A stretch of DNA of 15,735 nt from Pinguiococcus pyrenoidosus (GCA_019677205.1 JAAMXY010000598.1:1-15735); one strand, 5' to 3'. Numbered from the stretch's first letter, positions 1 through 8,344 are shown. Numbers and translations are program-made. The notes: generated by a model from the letters alone, not told the origin.

Positions 1-1296
1 CGTCGTCTGCAGCAAGGACCGCCTCTGTCGGCCGGGACCATCCAAGGTGAACCATCCATTCTTGGACAGGTCAATCTCCTGCTGCTCATTCTCGGCGCCA
101 TGCTCGAACCACCGCTGCGCCTGCAGCAGGGCCTCGTCGGACGCCTTCCTCGTGTCCTCCGCATTCGGGTTCTTCGCGAGTATCCGCTCCAGCGCAATCG
201 TGTGCAGCTCCCGGAGCATGTCTTCTTCGTCCCAGTCTGCGTACTCGGTGCGATACAGCTCGCGCTCGCTCTCCCACACGGCCAGCCGAGGGTCTTCCCG
301 CACGCGGTTCCCGCGAGTCTCCCGCTGGGCCGCGGCGTCGTCCCCGTCTCCCGGCAGAAGCAGCTCTCCCTCGGCATTCTCCAGCGCTCCCGGAACGCCG
401 TCAAACATCTCCAGGAGCAGCGCTTCCAGCTCCTCTTCGCTCATGTCGTCAAGCTGGTCATGCAGGTGTCCGTACTTGGCGAAGATGTCCTCGAGCATCT
501 TGTTGGGCGGCGGAGACGTGTACGCCGGCTCGGCAGCAGTCGCGGCTCCTCGGCCTAGCTCCTCTATCTCGGCGGCACTGAGCACGCCCTCGTGGAAGCT
601 GTCGCTATCGAGGACGCCCATCTCTCGCATCTTCCGCACCTCCAGCACCTGCTCCGGCGTGTGGATGGGTCGATACATCTCTTCGTCCACATGGCGAATG
701 TCCGTCTCAAACCGACTCAGCAACGCCCCAGAGCGGGTTGTGTAGCCAGTGCTGCCCCCAGTCTGGTAAAAGATGCCCTCGGAGATGTCCTGCCCAGGCT
801 CGTACCACAGTTTGCTGTCCGCCTCCACCGCCTGCGCGAGGATCAGCTGACGCTCGCGCCGCGCCGCGTTCAAGTCCGCCAATCTCTCGGCCGCTTCGGC
901 GCGCAGCCGCTGTCCCAGATCCTTCTGAGCTTGTACTGCGGCCTCGTGGCGGCGCACGCGCACGATGCGCTGTCGGATGTGCTCTTTGCGGCGTTCGATC
1001 TTTTGCCTCTCCACCTTCTTGCGCTCTTCCTCCTCCGCTTTCTGCCGCGCCTCTTCTTCTGCGGCCACTTCGGCCAGTTTCTGCCGCGAGAGCTCTGCCA
1101 TCTGCGCCTTCCACTTCTTGCGCTGCACCTTGAACGCTTCGGCGCTCTTTGTGTAGATCTGACCGCGGATTCTCACCACGTCTTTAAACTCCGTCTCTTC
1201 AATGATGGAGCTGTCGCTCGAGAACGCGCGCGCCGCGTGGCCGCACGCTCTCTGCAGGCCCGCGCGCCAGGACGCGCGACGTGCGAGGACAGACAT
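1..1296 (-). CDS. Probable mitochondrial coiled-coil protein, 3' end cut by window edge
   Basis: An uninterrupted frame of 432 codons runs from the ATG at 1296 off the left edge, so the C-terminus is missing. There is no earlier in-frame ATG before a TGA at 1395-1393. Residues 1-26 (MSVLARRASW...RAFSS) are rich in Arg, Ala and Ser with no acidic residue. They end in RAFSS, a typical R-x-F/S presequence cleavage site, so mitochondrial import is likely. Residues about 51-160 are a long charged helix or coiled coil rich in Glu, Lys, Arg and Ala. A conserved-looking stretch follows (KLWYEPGQDISEGIF, about 162-176), then an acidic helical C-terminal half with WESERELYRTEYADWDEED at 341-359. The long helix followed by W...DI.EGI loosely recalls the mitoribosomal protein mS26/PET123, but this is a weak guess. 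The gene diverges from the FAF2-like gene across about 230 bp. Confidence 0.8.
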   Translation of the reverse strand, partial: MSVLARRASWRAGLQRACGHAARAFSSDSSIIEETEFKDVVRIRGQIYTKSAEAFKVQRKKWKAQMAELSRQKLAEVAAEEEARQKAEEEERKKVERQKIERRKEHIRQRIVRVRRHEAAVQAQKDLGQRLRAEAAERLADLNAARRERQLILAQAVEADSKLWYEPGQDISEGIFYQTGGSTGYTTRSGALLSRFETDIRHVDEEMYRPIHTPEQVLEVRKMREMGVLDSDSFHEGVLSAAEIEELGRGAATAAEPAYTSPPPNKMLEDIFAKYGHLHDQLDDMSEEELEALLLEMFDGVPGALENAEGELLLPGDGDDAAAQRETRGNRVREDPRLAVWESERELYRTEYADWDEEDMLRELHTIALERILAKNPNAEDTRKASDEALLQAQRWFEHGAENEQQEIDLSKNGWFTLDGPGRQRRSLLQTT

Positions 1297-1523
1297 GCCG
1301 TCCAAACGCGGTTTGCGCGCCAAAGCCGGAGGACCACGCAGCTGCTGAGGCGGACAGAGACGAAGAGCGAGGCAGCGCTTTTGGAGTACATTTCAAATAA
1401 ATTTATGTCGAAGGGCTGATCATTTTTTCATCGGGAAAGGTACCAAGAAATGGATACTCTGGTCCAGTAGGCTTGTTTCGCGGGCCACCGAACCTCCAAG
1501 AGAAAACGCGCCTCAGATCCACC
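1297..1523. promoter_or_regulatory. Divergent promoter region between the mitochondrial-protein gene and the FAF2-like gene
   Basis: These 227 bp separate two start codons that point away from each other, so they must hold both 5' UTRs and probably a shared promoter. The middle (about 1380-1435) is AT-rich against GC-rich flanks and contains AAATAAATTTATG-type sequence and a T6 run. No CCAAT box was seen. The FAF2-side start lies in a strong ACCATGG context. Regulatory function is inferred from gene arrangement only. Confidence 0.5.
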
Positions 1524-3489
1524 ATGGACGAATCCAGGCAGCGCATGATCGACGAGTTCCGCTCCATCTCGAACATGGCGGAGGAGGAGGTGCGAAGCGT
1601 GCGCAAGGGACTTTGGCCAGCTCTCCGTGGCGTGCTGACGGCTCGTCCGCAGGCCATCGTCGCCATGTTAGAGATGCACAACTGGGATCTGGACTCCGCG
1701 GTCAACGCGTTTCTGGCCGGGAACTTCGACGCGCCTCCAGAGACGCCAGGTGCGCCAAAGTTTGGCGGGTTTGCGGCCGAAACGGCGCACTTCACGCGTC
1801 GTCTCTGTCCAGATTTGGCCCGCGTCGACGAGATGGCGACAGAGACAGACGTGCTGGCCGACGATGGAGACGACTCTGCCGACGAAGACCCCGCTGCGGA
1901 GACGCAGCGCAGAGAGCTTGCTCGGCAGGCCCCAAACGGTGCGAGAAAATCGGGGATCGGGGACGGCTTGCTGCGGCTGCTGACCGGTTTCTCTCCATCT
2001 TCCGACGCCTCAGAGGGCCTCGGAGCTCTGATCGGCCGCGTCTTGGCTTCCTGGGCTTGGCCGCTGGACTGGCTCACCAACGCGGACAAGGAGCCCGCGG
2101 ATGCGAGGGCCGCGGCGCGACTGCTCCGCGCCAAGCTCGGGCTGGAGTACGCTGGAGAGCTGCCGAATGGCTTCGACGGCGCTTTCCACGGCGCTGCGGA
2201 TCTGGCGTCCGGCGACGGAAAGTGCGTATGTGGCTGAGGCCTGCTTCTTGACTTCTGCTAAGCCGTTGCGAGGGCCCCTGGCAGGTTCCTGTTGGTGTAC
2301 CTCCACAGCGACCATCACGAGGACACGCCCGCGTTCGTGCAGGGCGTGTTGCAAAACGAGCACATGCGCACCTTCATCAACAGCAACCTCGTCCTCTGGT
2401 CCGCGAGCTGCCACCACGCAGAGGGCGCAAGCTTCGAAGAGCGCTTCAAAGTGACCACCTACCCATTCCTTGCGCTGCTGCTTTGGTAAGCAAGCCTCGT
2501 CTTTGTTTTGTGCGGCGCATGCGGTCTTCAGGATGGAGTGGGGTTCTTATGCCTTGGTTTCTCGGCTTTGCTAGCCATCCTGGTCGAAGAGCCGGGACCG
2601 TAAGCTCCAACTCGCTGGGAAGCAGCAGCAGCGGCGGCGGCAGCCGCACCGGCAGACAGAGCGTCAGCGCAGAGGTAAGCAGCCAGATTGGTCCTGAATG
2701 GTCACGATCGATGTGTCGCAAGTGTGGCGAAATGGCCCTGAAACGTCGTTTTCTTCTCTGGCAATGAAAGGTCGTCGGGCGGATGGAAGGCAGAGGCGTG
2801 CTCACGCCGGAGCCGGTGATGAACTGGCTGACGAGCACGATGCTCTCCTTCCAGAATCACCTCGACGATATGCGAAGGCAAAGGTCCGCGTCTTTGGATT
2901 CTGCGTGGCGCGGTTTCGCTCCATCGGTCCTTCCCCTTTCCAAACCTCTGATGGCCGACGTCGTCTCTCCTGCTGTTTCCCGCAATGTTCCAGGGAGCAG
3001 ACGCAGCGAGACACGGAGCTGCGGGCGGAGCAGGAGCGCAACTTTCAGGAGGCCCTAGAGGCGGATCAAAGGAGGCAACGGGAAGCTGCGGAAGCGCGTG
3101 AGCGGGAAGAAGAAGCGGCGCGGCTCGAAGCGCAGCGGCAGGCGGAGCGGGAAGAAGAAGAAAGGCGCGCCCTGGAGGAGGCCAAGGCTGCGCTGCGCAG
3201 AAAGCGCGATGCCATTGGGGAGGAGCCTCCGGCGGGACCGGGAGTGACGCGGCTCCGCTTTCAGTTCCCGAACGGCCAGAAGGTCACTAGGCGGTTCCAA
3301 CAGGACGAGACGGTCGGCAGCGTGAAGACCTTCCTGGAGGTGCACTGCGCGGACAACGATTTCGCTCTCCAAACGCTCGGCATCTCCAGCTCGCATCCCA
3401 AGAGAGACTATGACAACGATAGCGAAACGCTTGTGGAGTGCGGCTTGCATCCGCAGGCCGCCTTATTCGTGCGCGATCTCGACGCCTGA
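1524..3489 (+). CDS. FAF2: FAF2/UBXD8-like UBA-UAS-UBX protein, 5 exons
   Basis: Exons 1524-2221, 2285-2485, 2575-2674, 2771-2883 and 2994-3489 join in frame to give 535 residues. Introns are 63, 89, 96 and 110 nt, all GT-AG. The ATG at 1524 has an ACCATGG context and was preferred over an in-frame upstream extension. A UBA-like segment lies at about 43-66 (AIVAMLEMHNWDLDSAVNAFL). A weakly hydrophobic stretch at 145-184 sits where UBXD8 has its membrane hairpin. The UAS thioredoxin-like domain is at 232-370 (FLLVYLHSDHHED, TTYPFLALLL, VVGRMEGRG). It is followed by a charged coiled coil (371-445) and a C-terminal UBX domain (454-535). Family members recruit p97/Cdc48 to ubiquitylated ER or lipid-droplet proteins during ER-associated degradation. 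The exon-3 insert (301-333, Gly/Ser-rich) is unusual. The exon 2/3 acceptor at 2574 is the least certain junction. Confidence 0.9.
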
Positions 3490-3640
3490 CGCGGGCGGCT
3501 TCTGTAAATAAGTCAACGCAACTTACTGTCGTTGCTGCCGCTGGCAGAGGGACTCTATCCGAATCGCCAAGGTTGTTTCAATCGCACACAGAACTCGTGT
3601 ATCGGATGTTCAAAATTGACGCCGCGACGGCGGAATCCTG
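3490..3640. other. Convergent 3' intergenic region
   Basis: The FAF2-like and SEC12-like genes end tail to tail with 151 bp between their stop codons. A TGTAAATAAG sequence just after the FAF2-like stop (about 3503-3512) could act as a poly(A) signal variant. Nothing else recognisable was seen. Confidence 0.4.
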
Positions 3641-5652
3641 TCACAACTCCGCTTGAATCTCCTCGTCCTCCTCATTTGCTCGCAGAAAGTTCTCCAAGGA
3701 CTGTCTCGCAGTGGGATCGACCGAGACCATTGCCGTGAAAGCGACGGTCGCGATGATGATCGCGATGACCAGATAGCACATGAACCCCAAGATGGCCGAG
3801 CCGCAGGTGCCGTCGCCTTCCCCAAAGGACGGCTGCATCAGCGCGACGTTGTAATCCGGGCTGGCCGACGCCAACGTCCACAGCATCCCGCTGGTCGGAT
3901 CCTCTTCTTCGGGATCCAAGTTGTTGGGCAGCCGAGGAAAGGCAAGCGTCGTCACCGGAAACGAGTGATTCGGCTGGCCAACGAGAACGCGGAAACGGCT
4001 CTTTAGGAAGAAAGCGAAGCATGGCCAAACAGGCTTCCACTGCACGAGTACCTGTCGAGTGCGGAACACCGGCACCAGCTTGCCCACCTCGTCATAGCTC
4101 ATGCAAAAGACGAAGCCGTCGCTGTGGTGGTGAAAAGCATGAGAAGGATTCTGGGTACAAACAGGTGCAAGGTCGACGACTCGCCATACCTGGTTCCCAC
4201 CGCGATCACCTGCGCCCATGGACATGAGCGAATCTTGCTGCACGGAGCGTCTGTAATCTGCATTCCGCAGAATGCGAGAGATGGTCAGCCTGCTGTTGGT
4301 TGCCGTCCATATCGGGTTCTACCGCCTCGACTGAACTGAACTGGACTGAACTGAACTGAACTGAAGTACCTTAACAAGCCCGACGCAGTTGCTAGAGAGC
4401 GCCTCGCTCTTGTTTCCCTTAACTTCCCAGATGCCGATGAAAGTGGGTCCACGCGCCGGTCCAAGCCCAGCTGCCACGTGTATCACGGCCTCCTCCGTCT
4501 TATCGGAAGGATCTCCGGGGCCCTGATAGCGCAGCCAGGCGGCTCCTCTGCAAAACACCTGCGGGCAGCAACGCATTGAGTCCTCGTGCGCCTGTTCATC
4601 ACGTCCTTCCTTCTGGCTCGTAGTGTGTTCGCTCCCGACCTTTCCCTGTCCTTTCTTCGGCGGCATTCTCTCGCCAACGTCAACGAGCAGGCGCTCCTCC
4701 GCGCCGTTGTCGTCGGCGATCCAGACACGGAGCTTTCCGTCCTTCGTCGCTGACAGCAGCAGCGGCCCCTCCTCCGCCTCCAGCGGCCACTCCGGCTCGG
4801 CGCTGAACGTGAGCGCCATGATCTGCGAGTCGTCTACGTTTTTCCTCCAGAGCTGCTGCAGCCTGGCATCCGGCAAGTCCCCGCCCTTCCCTTCTTTCTT
4901 GAACAGCGCTTGCCGCAGGCTCTCGGCGTTCTGCAGGTCGAAAGCCTGCAGAACGCCATTCGCGAAGCCGACAACGACGATGTGCCCTCCGCCGTCGAAG
5001 GCGATCTCCACCACTTCCGCCGTCGCTTTCTCCTCGCCCGGCGCACAAAGACTGATCTCTCCGACCTTGAAACAGGAAATCGTAGGAAACTCTGTGTGAC
5101 GTCAAATCCGCGCAAAAAAACCCTCGCCCTTTTCTTTCTTTCGTGTCTGCTGCATTCCCGGCATTTCAGCGGAGACCCAAAGAGCCAGCAAAGAAGAACT
5201 GAAAAAGACGACACAAAAACAACACACACCTGAGGCTGCTCCGTGAGGCTTTTGAGCGCGTAGATGCGGAGTAACTTGCCCATGGCCGCCACCAAGAGTC
5301 GTCCAGTGACGTCCAGGGCCATGGCCGAGCAGCACAGACTCTCCGTATCGATCCGTCGCGGCGGCAGCTCCCACAAGGTGAGCTGACCGCGATTCAAATC
5401 GGCTTTTGGCGCCAAGAAGCTCAGGGCGTTCTTGATCCCGTGCTTCCCACCTCCGCCCCCGCCACCCACGATAAGCACAGACACGTCCTCCTGGGTGGAG
5501 TTGGACAGCGGCGCTTAGTCCTCGCTTTCGAAGGCCGTGGAAGCGCGGAGAAGCAACTTGGTCGCCTTGCGCACCTGGTCTTCAGCTTCCGCATGAGGCA
5601 GTCTGGTGGCCGCGCCACAGAACACTGGGTACCCGGCGTTCAGTGTGGTCAT
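3641..5652 (-). CDS. SEC12: SEC12/PREB-like WD40 protein with C-terminal membrane anchor
   Basis: Exons on the minus strand are 5652-5575, 5490-5230, 5065-4370 and 4237-3641. All junctions are phase 0 and the model gives 543 residues. Introns are 84, 164 and 132 nt. Sec12 is the ER-membrane exchange factor that loads Sar1 with GTP to start COPII budding. Supporting features are the first-blade motif (AGYPVFCGAA, 6-15), a Gly-rich loop VGGGGGGGKHGIKN (34-47) matching the Sar1-contacting K-loop, and several WD-like repeats (LTLWEL, GRLLVAAMGKLLRIY, FANGVLQAFD, DGKLRVW). NHSFPVTTLAF precedes the last repeat. A single transmembrane helix lies at about 494-516 with a 27-residue acidic luminal tail. 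The start at 5652 (CACCATGA) was chosen; the frame stays open upstream to about 5805. In-frame segments 4189-4151 and 4051-4001 look like tiny introns, so the C-terminal half may be slightly shorter. Confidence 0.85.
4330..4364. repeat. ACTGA pentanucleotide tandem repeat in a SEC12 intron
   Basis: Seven tandem copies of ACTGA (the third is ACTGG) lie inside the intron of the SEC12-like gene. On the transcribed strand they begin only about five bases after the splice donor at 4369. On that strand they read TCAGT, so each copy carries a CAG triplet. The array would be an ordinary microsatellite were it not so close to the donor. Confidence 0.9.
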
Positions 5653-6377
5653 GGTGCCAAAGGACTTTGGCGCCAGACGAGGCGCAAAGACGCGGAAAGG
5701 GCCAAAAAACTTGGTGCCGTCTGTGGCGTCATTATCGCTTCGGAGCAAGTCCGAGATTTTTCGCCTGGTGCTCAACATCGAAAGTGATGGATTTTGCCAG
5801 ATCACTTTGGATTGGACTGGACTTCGGACGGAAGGACGAAGTTTGCTCAGGTTCGGCCCAAAGTCTCAGCTGATCCATTTTGGTACTGTCCCCCGAAGAA
5901 ATGCGCGGTGCCTCCAATGGCCTTCGGCTCATCGTACAAGTACCCAATCACGAGGGGATGTCTCGCGATTTGTGGCCAATCACCTCTTCGTATCCCTTAA
6001 TTTTAGCGCGACATCTGCCACTGCGTAGTTATACATGCCCCAATCAGCGGGCCAAAGCGGCTTTCCTCGCAGAAAGAGGCGGGGGACAGAACGAGAACGG
6101 GGGGAAAAAGGTAGGGAAAGGGGGGCCAACACCCCTCGGCTCAGAAGTCATGCACTCCGACGGCGCGCAGACAGTCACGACCGCGGCGCTTTCCCCTCCG
6201 AGCATTCTCGGTGCGAGAGCGGCGGAAAACGCGAGCAAGAGCGCAACGTTGACAGCGATCTCCCTGCAACGACAGGTAGCGGAACCTCGCTGAGGCACTT
6301 GGCAAGGATTCTGCGACTCATCTGCTGTGATCTCCGTGAGCAGAACTTGGCTGCGTATCCTCCTTGGCCAAGGAAGC
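5653..6377. other. 725-bp divergent intergenic region between SEC12 and family gene 1
   Basis: This region separates the SEC12-like start (minus) and the first family gene (plus), so it holds both promoters. It contains a CCAAT-box cluster (listed separately), a purine-rich G/A stretch at about 6076-6125, and a donor-like CAG|GTAGCG at 6275. Together with an acceptor-like CAG ending at 6343, the donor could define a 69-nt 5'-UTR intron. Open frames on both strands here look like by-products of GC-rich DNA. I see no gene. Confidence 0.5.
5811..6044. promoter_or_regulatory. CCAAT-box cluster upstream of family gene 1
   Basis: Five CCAAT or ATTGG pentamers occur in 234 bp: 5811 (ATTGG), 5914, 5944, 5976 and 6040. 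The last three read CCCAATCA, GCCAATCA and CCCAATCA, the fuller form bound by NF-Y-type factors. They lie 334-567 bp upstream of the ATG at 6378. The same DNA lies 159-392 bp upstream of the SEC12-like ATG, so it could serve either gene. Confidence 0.55.
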
Positions 6378-7457
6378 ATGCACATGCAGAAGCAAGCAGA
6401 GGCTGCGCCCCTGAGAGACCTCAGCTCCGTCGAGATTCGCGTCCGAGCTGGCACCGCAGGCCGGTGGCGCAAACTGCGTATCTGCACCAGCGGCTTCACC
6501 GCCGAAGAGGTTCTGTACGTCGAGAGCTTGACCCGGCGCTTCCGCGCTGCAAGCGCCAGCCCCACAGCGCAGAAGGGCAAGCCGGACGATCTCCAGAGGC
6601 TCTTCGGCACCGTCCTGCACCTTGGCACCGTCGAAGCCTCTCGCCGCAACCGCGACAAGCTCCTCCGCTCCATCCAGGCCGTCAAGCAACAGGTTCTTGA
6701 CCTGCCCGATGCACTTTCCAGGATGGGGTCGTACAACAACGCCAAGGCCGTCTTCGCGGACGCGATCGAGGACGCGGAAAGCGATGAAGAGCAGAAAGGC
6801 CTTCGGCAAGATGCCGCGGAAGGCCTCGCAGTCATCCTCGAACCGCTGGTGAAGCAAGCGAGTCAGGCCGGCATTCTCAAAGCGGTCCTACGAGCCCAAG
6901 CGACCGGCCTGCGGCATGAAGAGGACGACAGCGACGCCGACGCACACACCAGCGGGGAGGACGACAACACGGACGACGGCATGCACGATAGCACGGACGA
7001 CGGCATGCACGACGGCATGGATGAGGAGGAACCAAAAGACGGCGACTTCTTGCTGGACTTTGACGACCTGGACAACCTTGACGACCTTGACAACCTTGAC
7101 GACCTTGACGAGTTGGACGACCTTGGCGTCCTGTGGGAGGCACCTGGGCTGCCGGCTGCGAACGAAAGCTGCTTGGCGGTGGAGAAGAAGGACGAGCTCG
7201 CTGACAAGCTTGCATTTTTGGGCAAGGACGACCCGGAAGAGGTGATGGATCTGCTGAGCGCTTGCGAGCGACCCACGATCGCTCGCACTCCGCCGCGCAG
7301 CTTTCAGAAGGAGTCGGCACAAACCTTTCAAGTGCTGCACAGCCTCCCAGTCCACGTCCAGCGAGTCGCCCTGTCTCGCAAGCGCGCTCCCGATGTTACG
7401 CCAGACGAGCTGCGTAAGAGCCTGCGCGTCGCCAGGTTTCGTCGATTTGGAGCATAG
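6378..7457 (+). CDS. Unrecognised family protein 1 (WRKL-domain, acidic DxL repeats)
   Basis: This single open frame encodes 359 residues from the first in-frame ATG (6378; a second ATG follows at 6384). I do not recognise the protein. Residues about 14-172 align with the next two genes, and by eye it is closest to the gene at 8623. Shared blocks are RDLSSV.IR, WRKLR, GF..EE..YV..LTRRFR.ASAS, PDD.Q.LFG.VLHL..V.ASR and QAGIL.AVL. The start looks like two beta strands and a helix, then more helices. From 181 the chain is strongly acidic: DDGMHD repeats at 199-212, then seven DxL triplets at 229-249 ending in VLWE. A short basic SRKR motif lies at 333-336. There is no signal peptide or membrane segment, so a nuclear or cytosolic protein is likely. 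A donor-like C|GTAAGAG at 7414 and an acceptor-like CCCTAG ending at 7489 could replace the last 14 residues. Confidence 0.75.
   Translation: MHMQKQAEAAPLRDLSSVEIRVRAGTAGRWRKLRICTSGFTAEEVLYVESLTRRFRAASASPTAQKGKPDDLQRLFGTVLHLGTVEASRRNRDKLLRSIQAVKQQVLDLPDALSRMGSYNNAKAVFADAIEDAESDEEQKGLRQDAAEGLAVILEPLVKQASQAGILKAVLRAQATGLRHEEDDSDADAHTSGEDDNTDDGMHDSTDDGMHDGMDEEEPKDGDFLLDFDDLDNLDDLDNLDDLDELDDLGVLWEAPGLPAANESCLAVEKKDELADKLAFLGKDDPEEVMDLLSACERPTIARTPPRSFQKESAQTFQVLHSLPVHVQRVALSRKRAPDVTPDELRKSLRVARFRRFGA
6968..7012 (+). repeat. 24-bp tandem duplication coding for TDDGMHD repeats
   Basis: A 21-nt unit starting cacggacgacggcatg occurs identically at 6968-6988 and 6992-7012, a period of 24 bp. It encodes two copies of TDDGMHD. 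Base-level identity suggests a recent in-frame duplication. Confidence 0.85.
7062..7124 (+). repeat. Nine-base coding repeats giving seven DxL triplets
   Basis: Seven successive 9-nt units encode DDL, DNL, DDL, DNL, DDL, DEL and DDL (residues 229-249 of the first family protein). Several units are nearly identical at the base level (GACGACCTT or GACAACCTT), consistent with replication slippage. The product is an amphipathic acidic helix with leucine at every third position. Confidence 0.9.
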
Positions 7458-8089
7458 AGGACGTGGCCAACATGTATCTGTGACCCTAGAGCTCGACGGC
7501 ACCTTCCATCCAGGTTTCCGAGGCCTTTCCCTTTCGCCCTCGGCGGACTGACGAAGAAGAAGAAGACGATGGTGAAGACAAAGCTGCGAGACCATTGCCC
7601 GTCCCCATTCACCAAGACCCGAAGAGAATACGTTTCCAGTGGACGAGGATTCTACGTGTAGATAGGTCGTTTGAGCGCCAGTTTCGACCCCGCGACATTT
7701 CACGCCGAGGCAGCAAGAGCGAAACCAAAACTACTGTTGTATTGTTATCTATCCTTTCGGCGTGTCGTTGAGCTTCTGGTGCCCATGCCTTGAGACCAGT
7801 TTAGTGCCCGGCAAGCCCTTGCAAACATCTTCCTGTCACCAGCGGACAGGCAAGCACGAAGATTGGCTTTCGGATCGCAGCAACCAAGGTGCAAAACGTC
7901 AGTGGATGTGAACGTCTTCTCATCATGCGTCAAGGGATCAAAAGATGAGGCGGATGAGCGTTACAGCCCCGTACGACAAGAAGAACATTCTGGAGTGGAG
8001 ACTGGGAAATCGGGGAAATCTCGGAGATCTGAGAATTTGGGAATAGGACAAGGTATCAACGAATCAGGGGGTCAGCAAGCAAAAAGGAG

Positions 8090-8237
8090 CCAATGGTGAT
8101 TTCCTTCCCGTAGCCTGTCCAATGATCCGATCCTGATAGCTCGGAGTTCCTCCACCATGATTGGCGCCTTGAGCAGGCCCTTTCGATTTTACTTTCAACG
8201 GCTCACGGAGTCTCCAAAAGTGCCAAATCTGACCAAT
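8090..8237. promoter_or_regulatory. CCAAT-box cluster upstream of family gene 2
   Basis: Four CCAAT or ATTGG motifs lie in 148 bp: 8090 (GCCAATGG), 8119 (TCCAATGA), 8160 (TGATTGGCG, which is CGCCAATCA on the minus strand) and 8233 (ACCAATCACG). They lie 386-533 bp upstream of the ATG at 8623, the same distance range as for the preceding family gene. Binding by an NF-Y-like factor is an inference from the motif. Confidence 0.55.
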
Positions 8238-8328
8238 CACGATACCACAAAAAATTCCTAGATTGCCATAGATCAGCGCTGCGGTAATTTCGCTTCAACC
8301 GCCGACCGAAGGACCTGTGCCTTTCTTG

Positions 8329-8344
8329 CCTTTCCCCGGAAAGG
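8329..8344. repeat. Short perfect inverted repeat in the presumed 5' leader of family gene 2
   Basis: CCTTTCC and GGAAAGG face each other across two bases, making a 16-bp perfect inverted repeat. It lies about 280 bp before the ATG, downstream of the CCAAT cluster. It could be a dimeric factor site. As RNA, a two-base loop makes a stable hairpin unlikely. Confidence 0.5.

Noticed and set aside
47-745. Long plus-strand open frame opposite the left-edge gene
   Set aside because: Composition is Ser-rich low complexity. The minus strand has a continuous 432-codon frame with a presequence and coherent helical sequence, so this is its antisense shadow.
592-1419. 275-codon plus-strand open frame
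   Set aside because: Antisense to the same mitochondrial-type gene and its promoter. His/Leu/Arg-rich with no recognisable domain.
4623-5099. Ser/Pro-rich plus-strand frame
   Set aside because: Antisense to exon 3 of the SEC12-like gene, whose WD-type sequence and splice phases are consistent.
5606-6028. 140-codon plus-strand frame between SEC12 and family gene 1
   Set aside because: Covers the SEC12 first exon in antisense and the CCAAT cluster. No domain and no conserved-looking sequence.
6327-6377. N-terminal extension of family gene 1 from a GTG
   Set aside because: Eukaryotic starts are normally ATG, the extension has no counterpart in gene 2, and a likely leader-intron acceptor lies within it.
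6044-6835. 263-codon minus-strand frame
   Set aside because: Antisense to family gene 1, Arg/Ser/Ala-rich. The plus frame shows family conservation.
6888-7703. 271-codon minus-strand frame with VVKVVKVV runs
   Set aside because: The repetitive hydrophobic sequence is simply the complement of the DxL-coding repeats of family gene 1.
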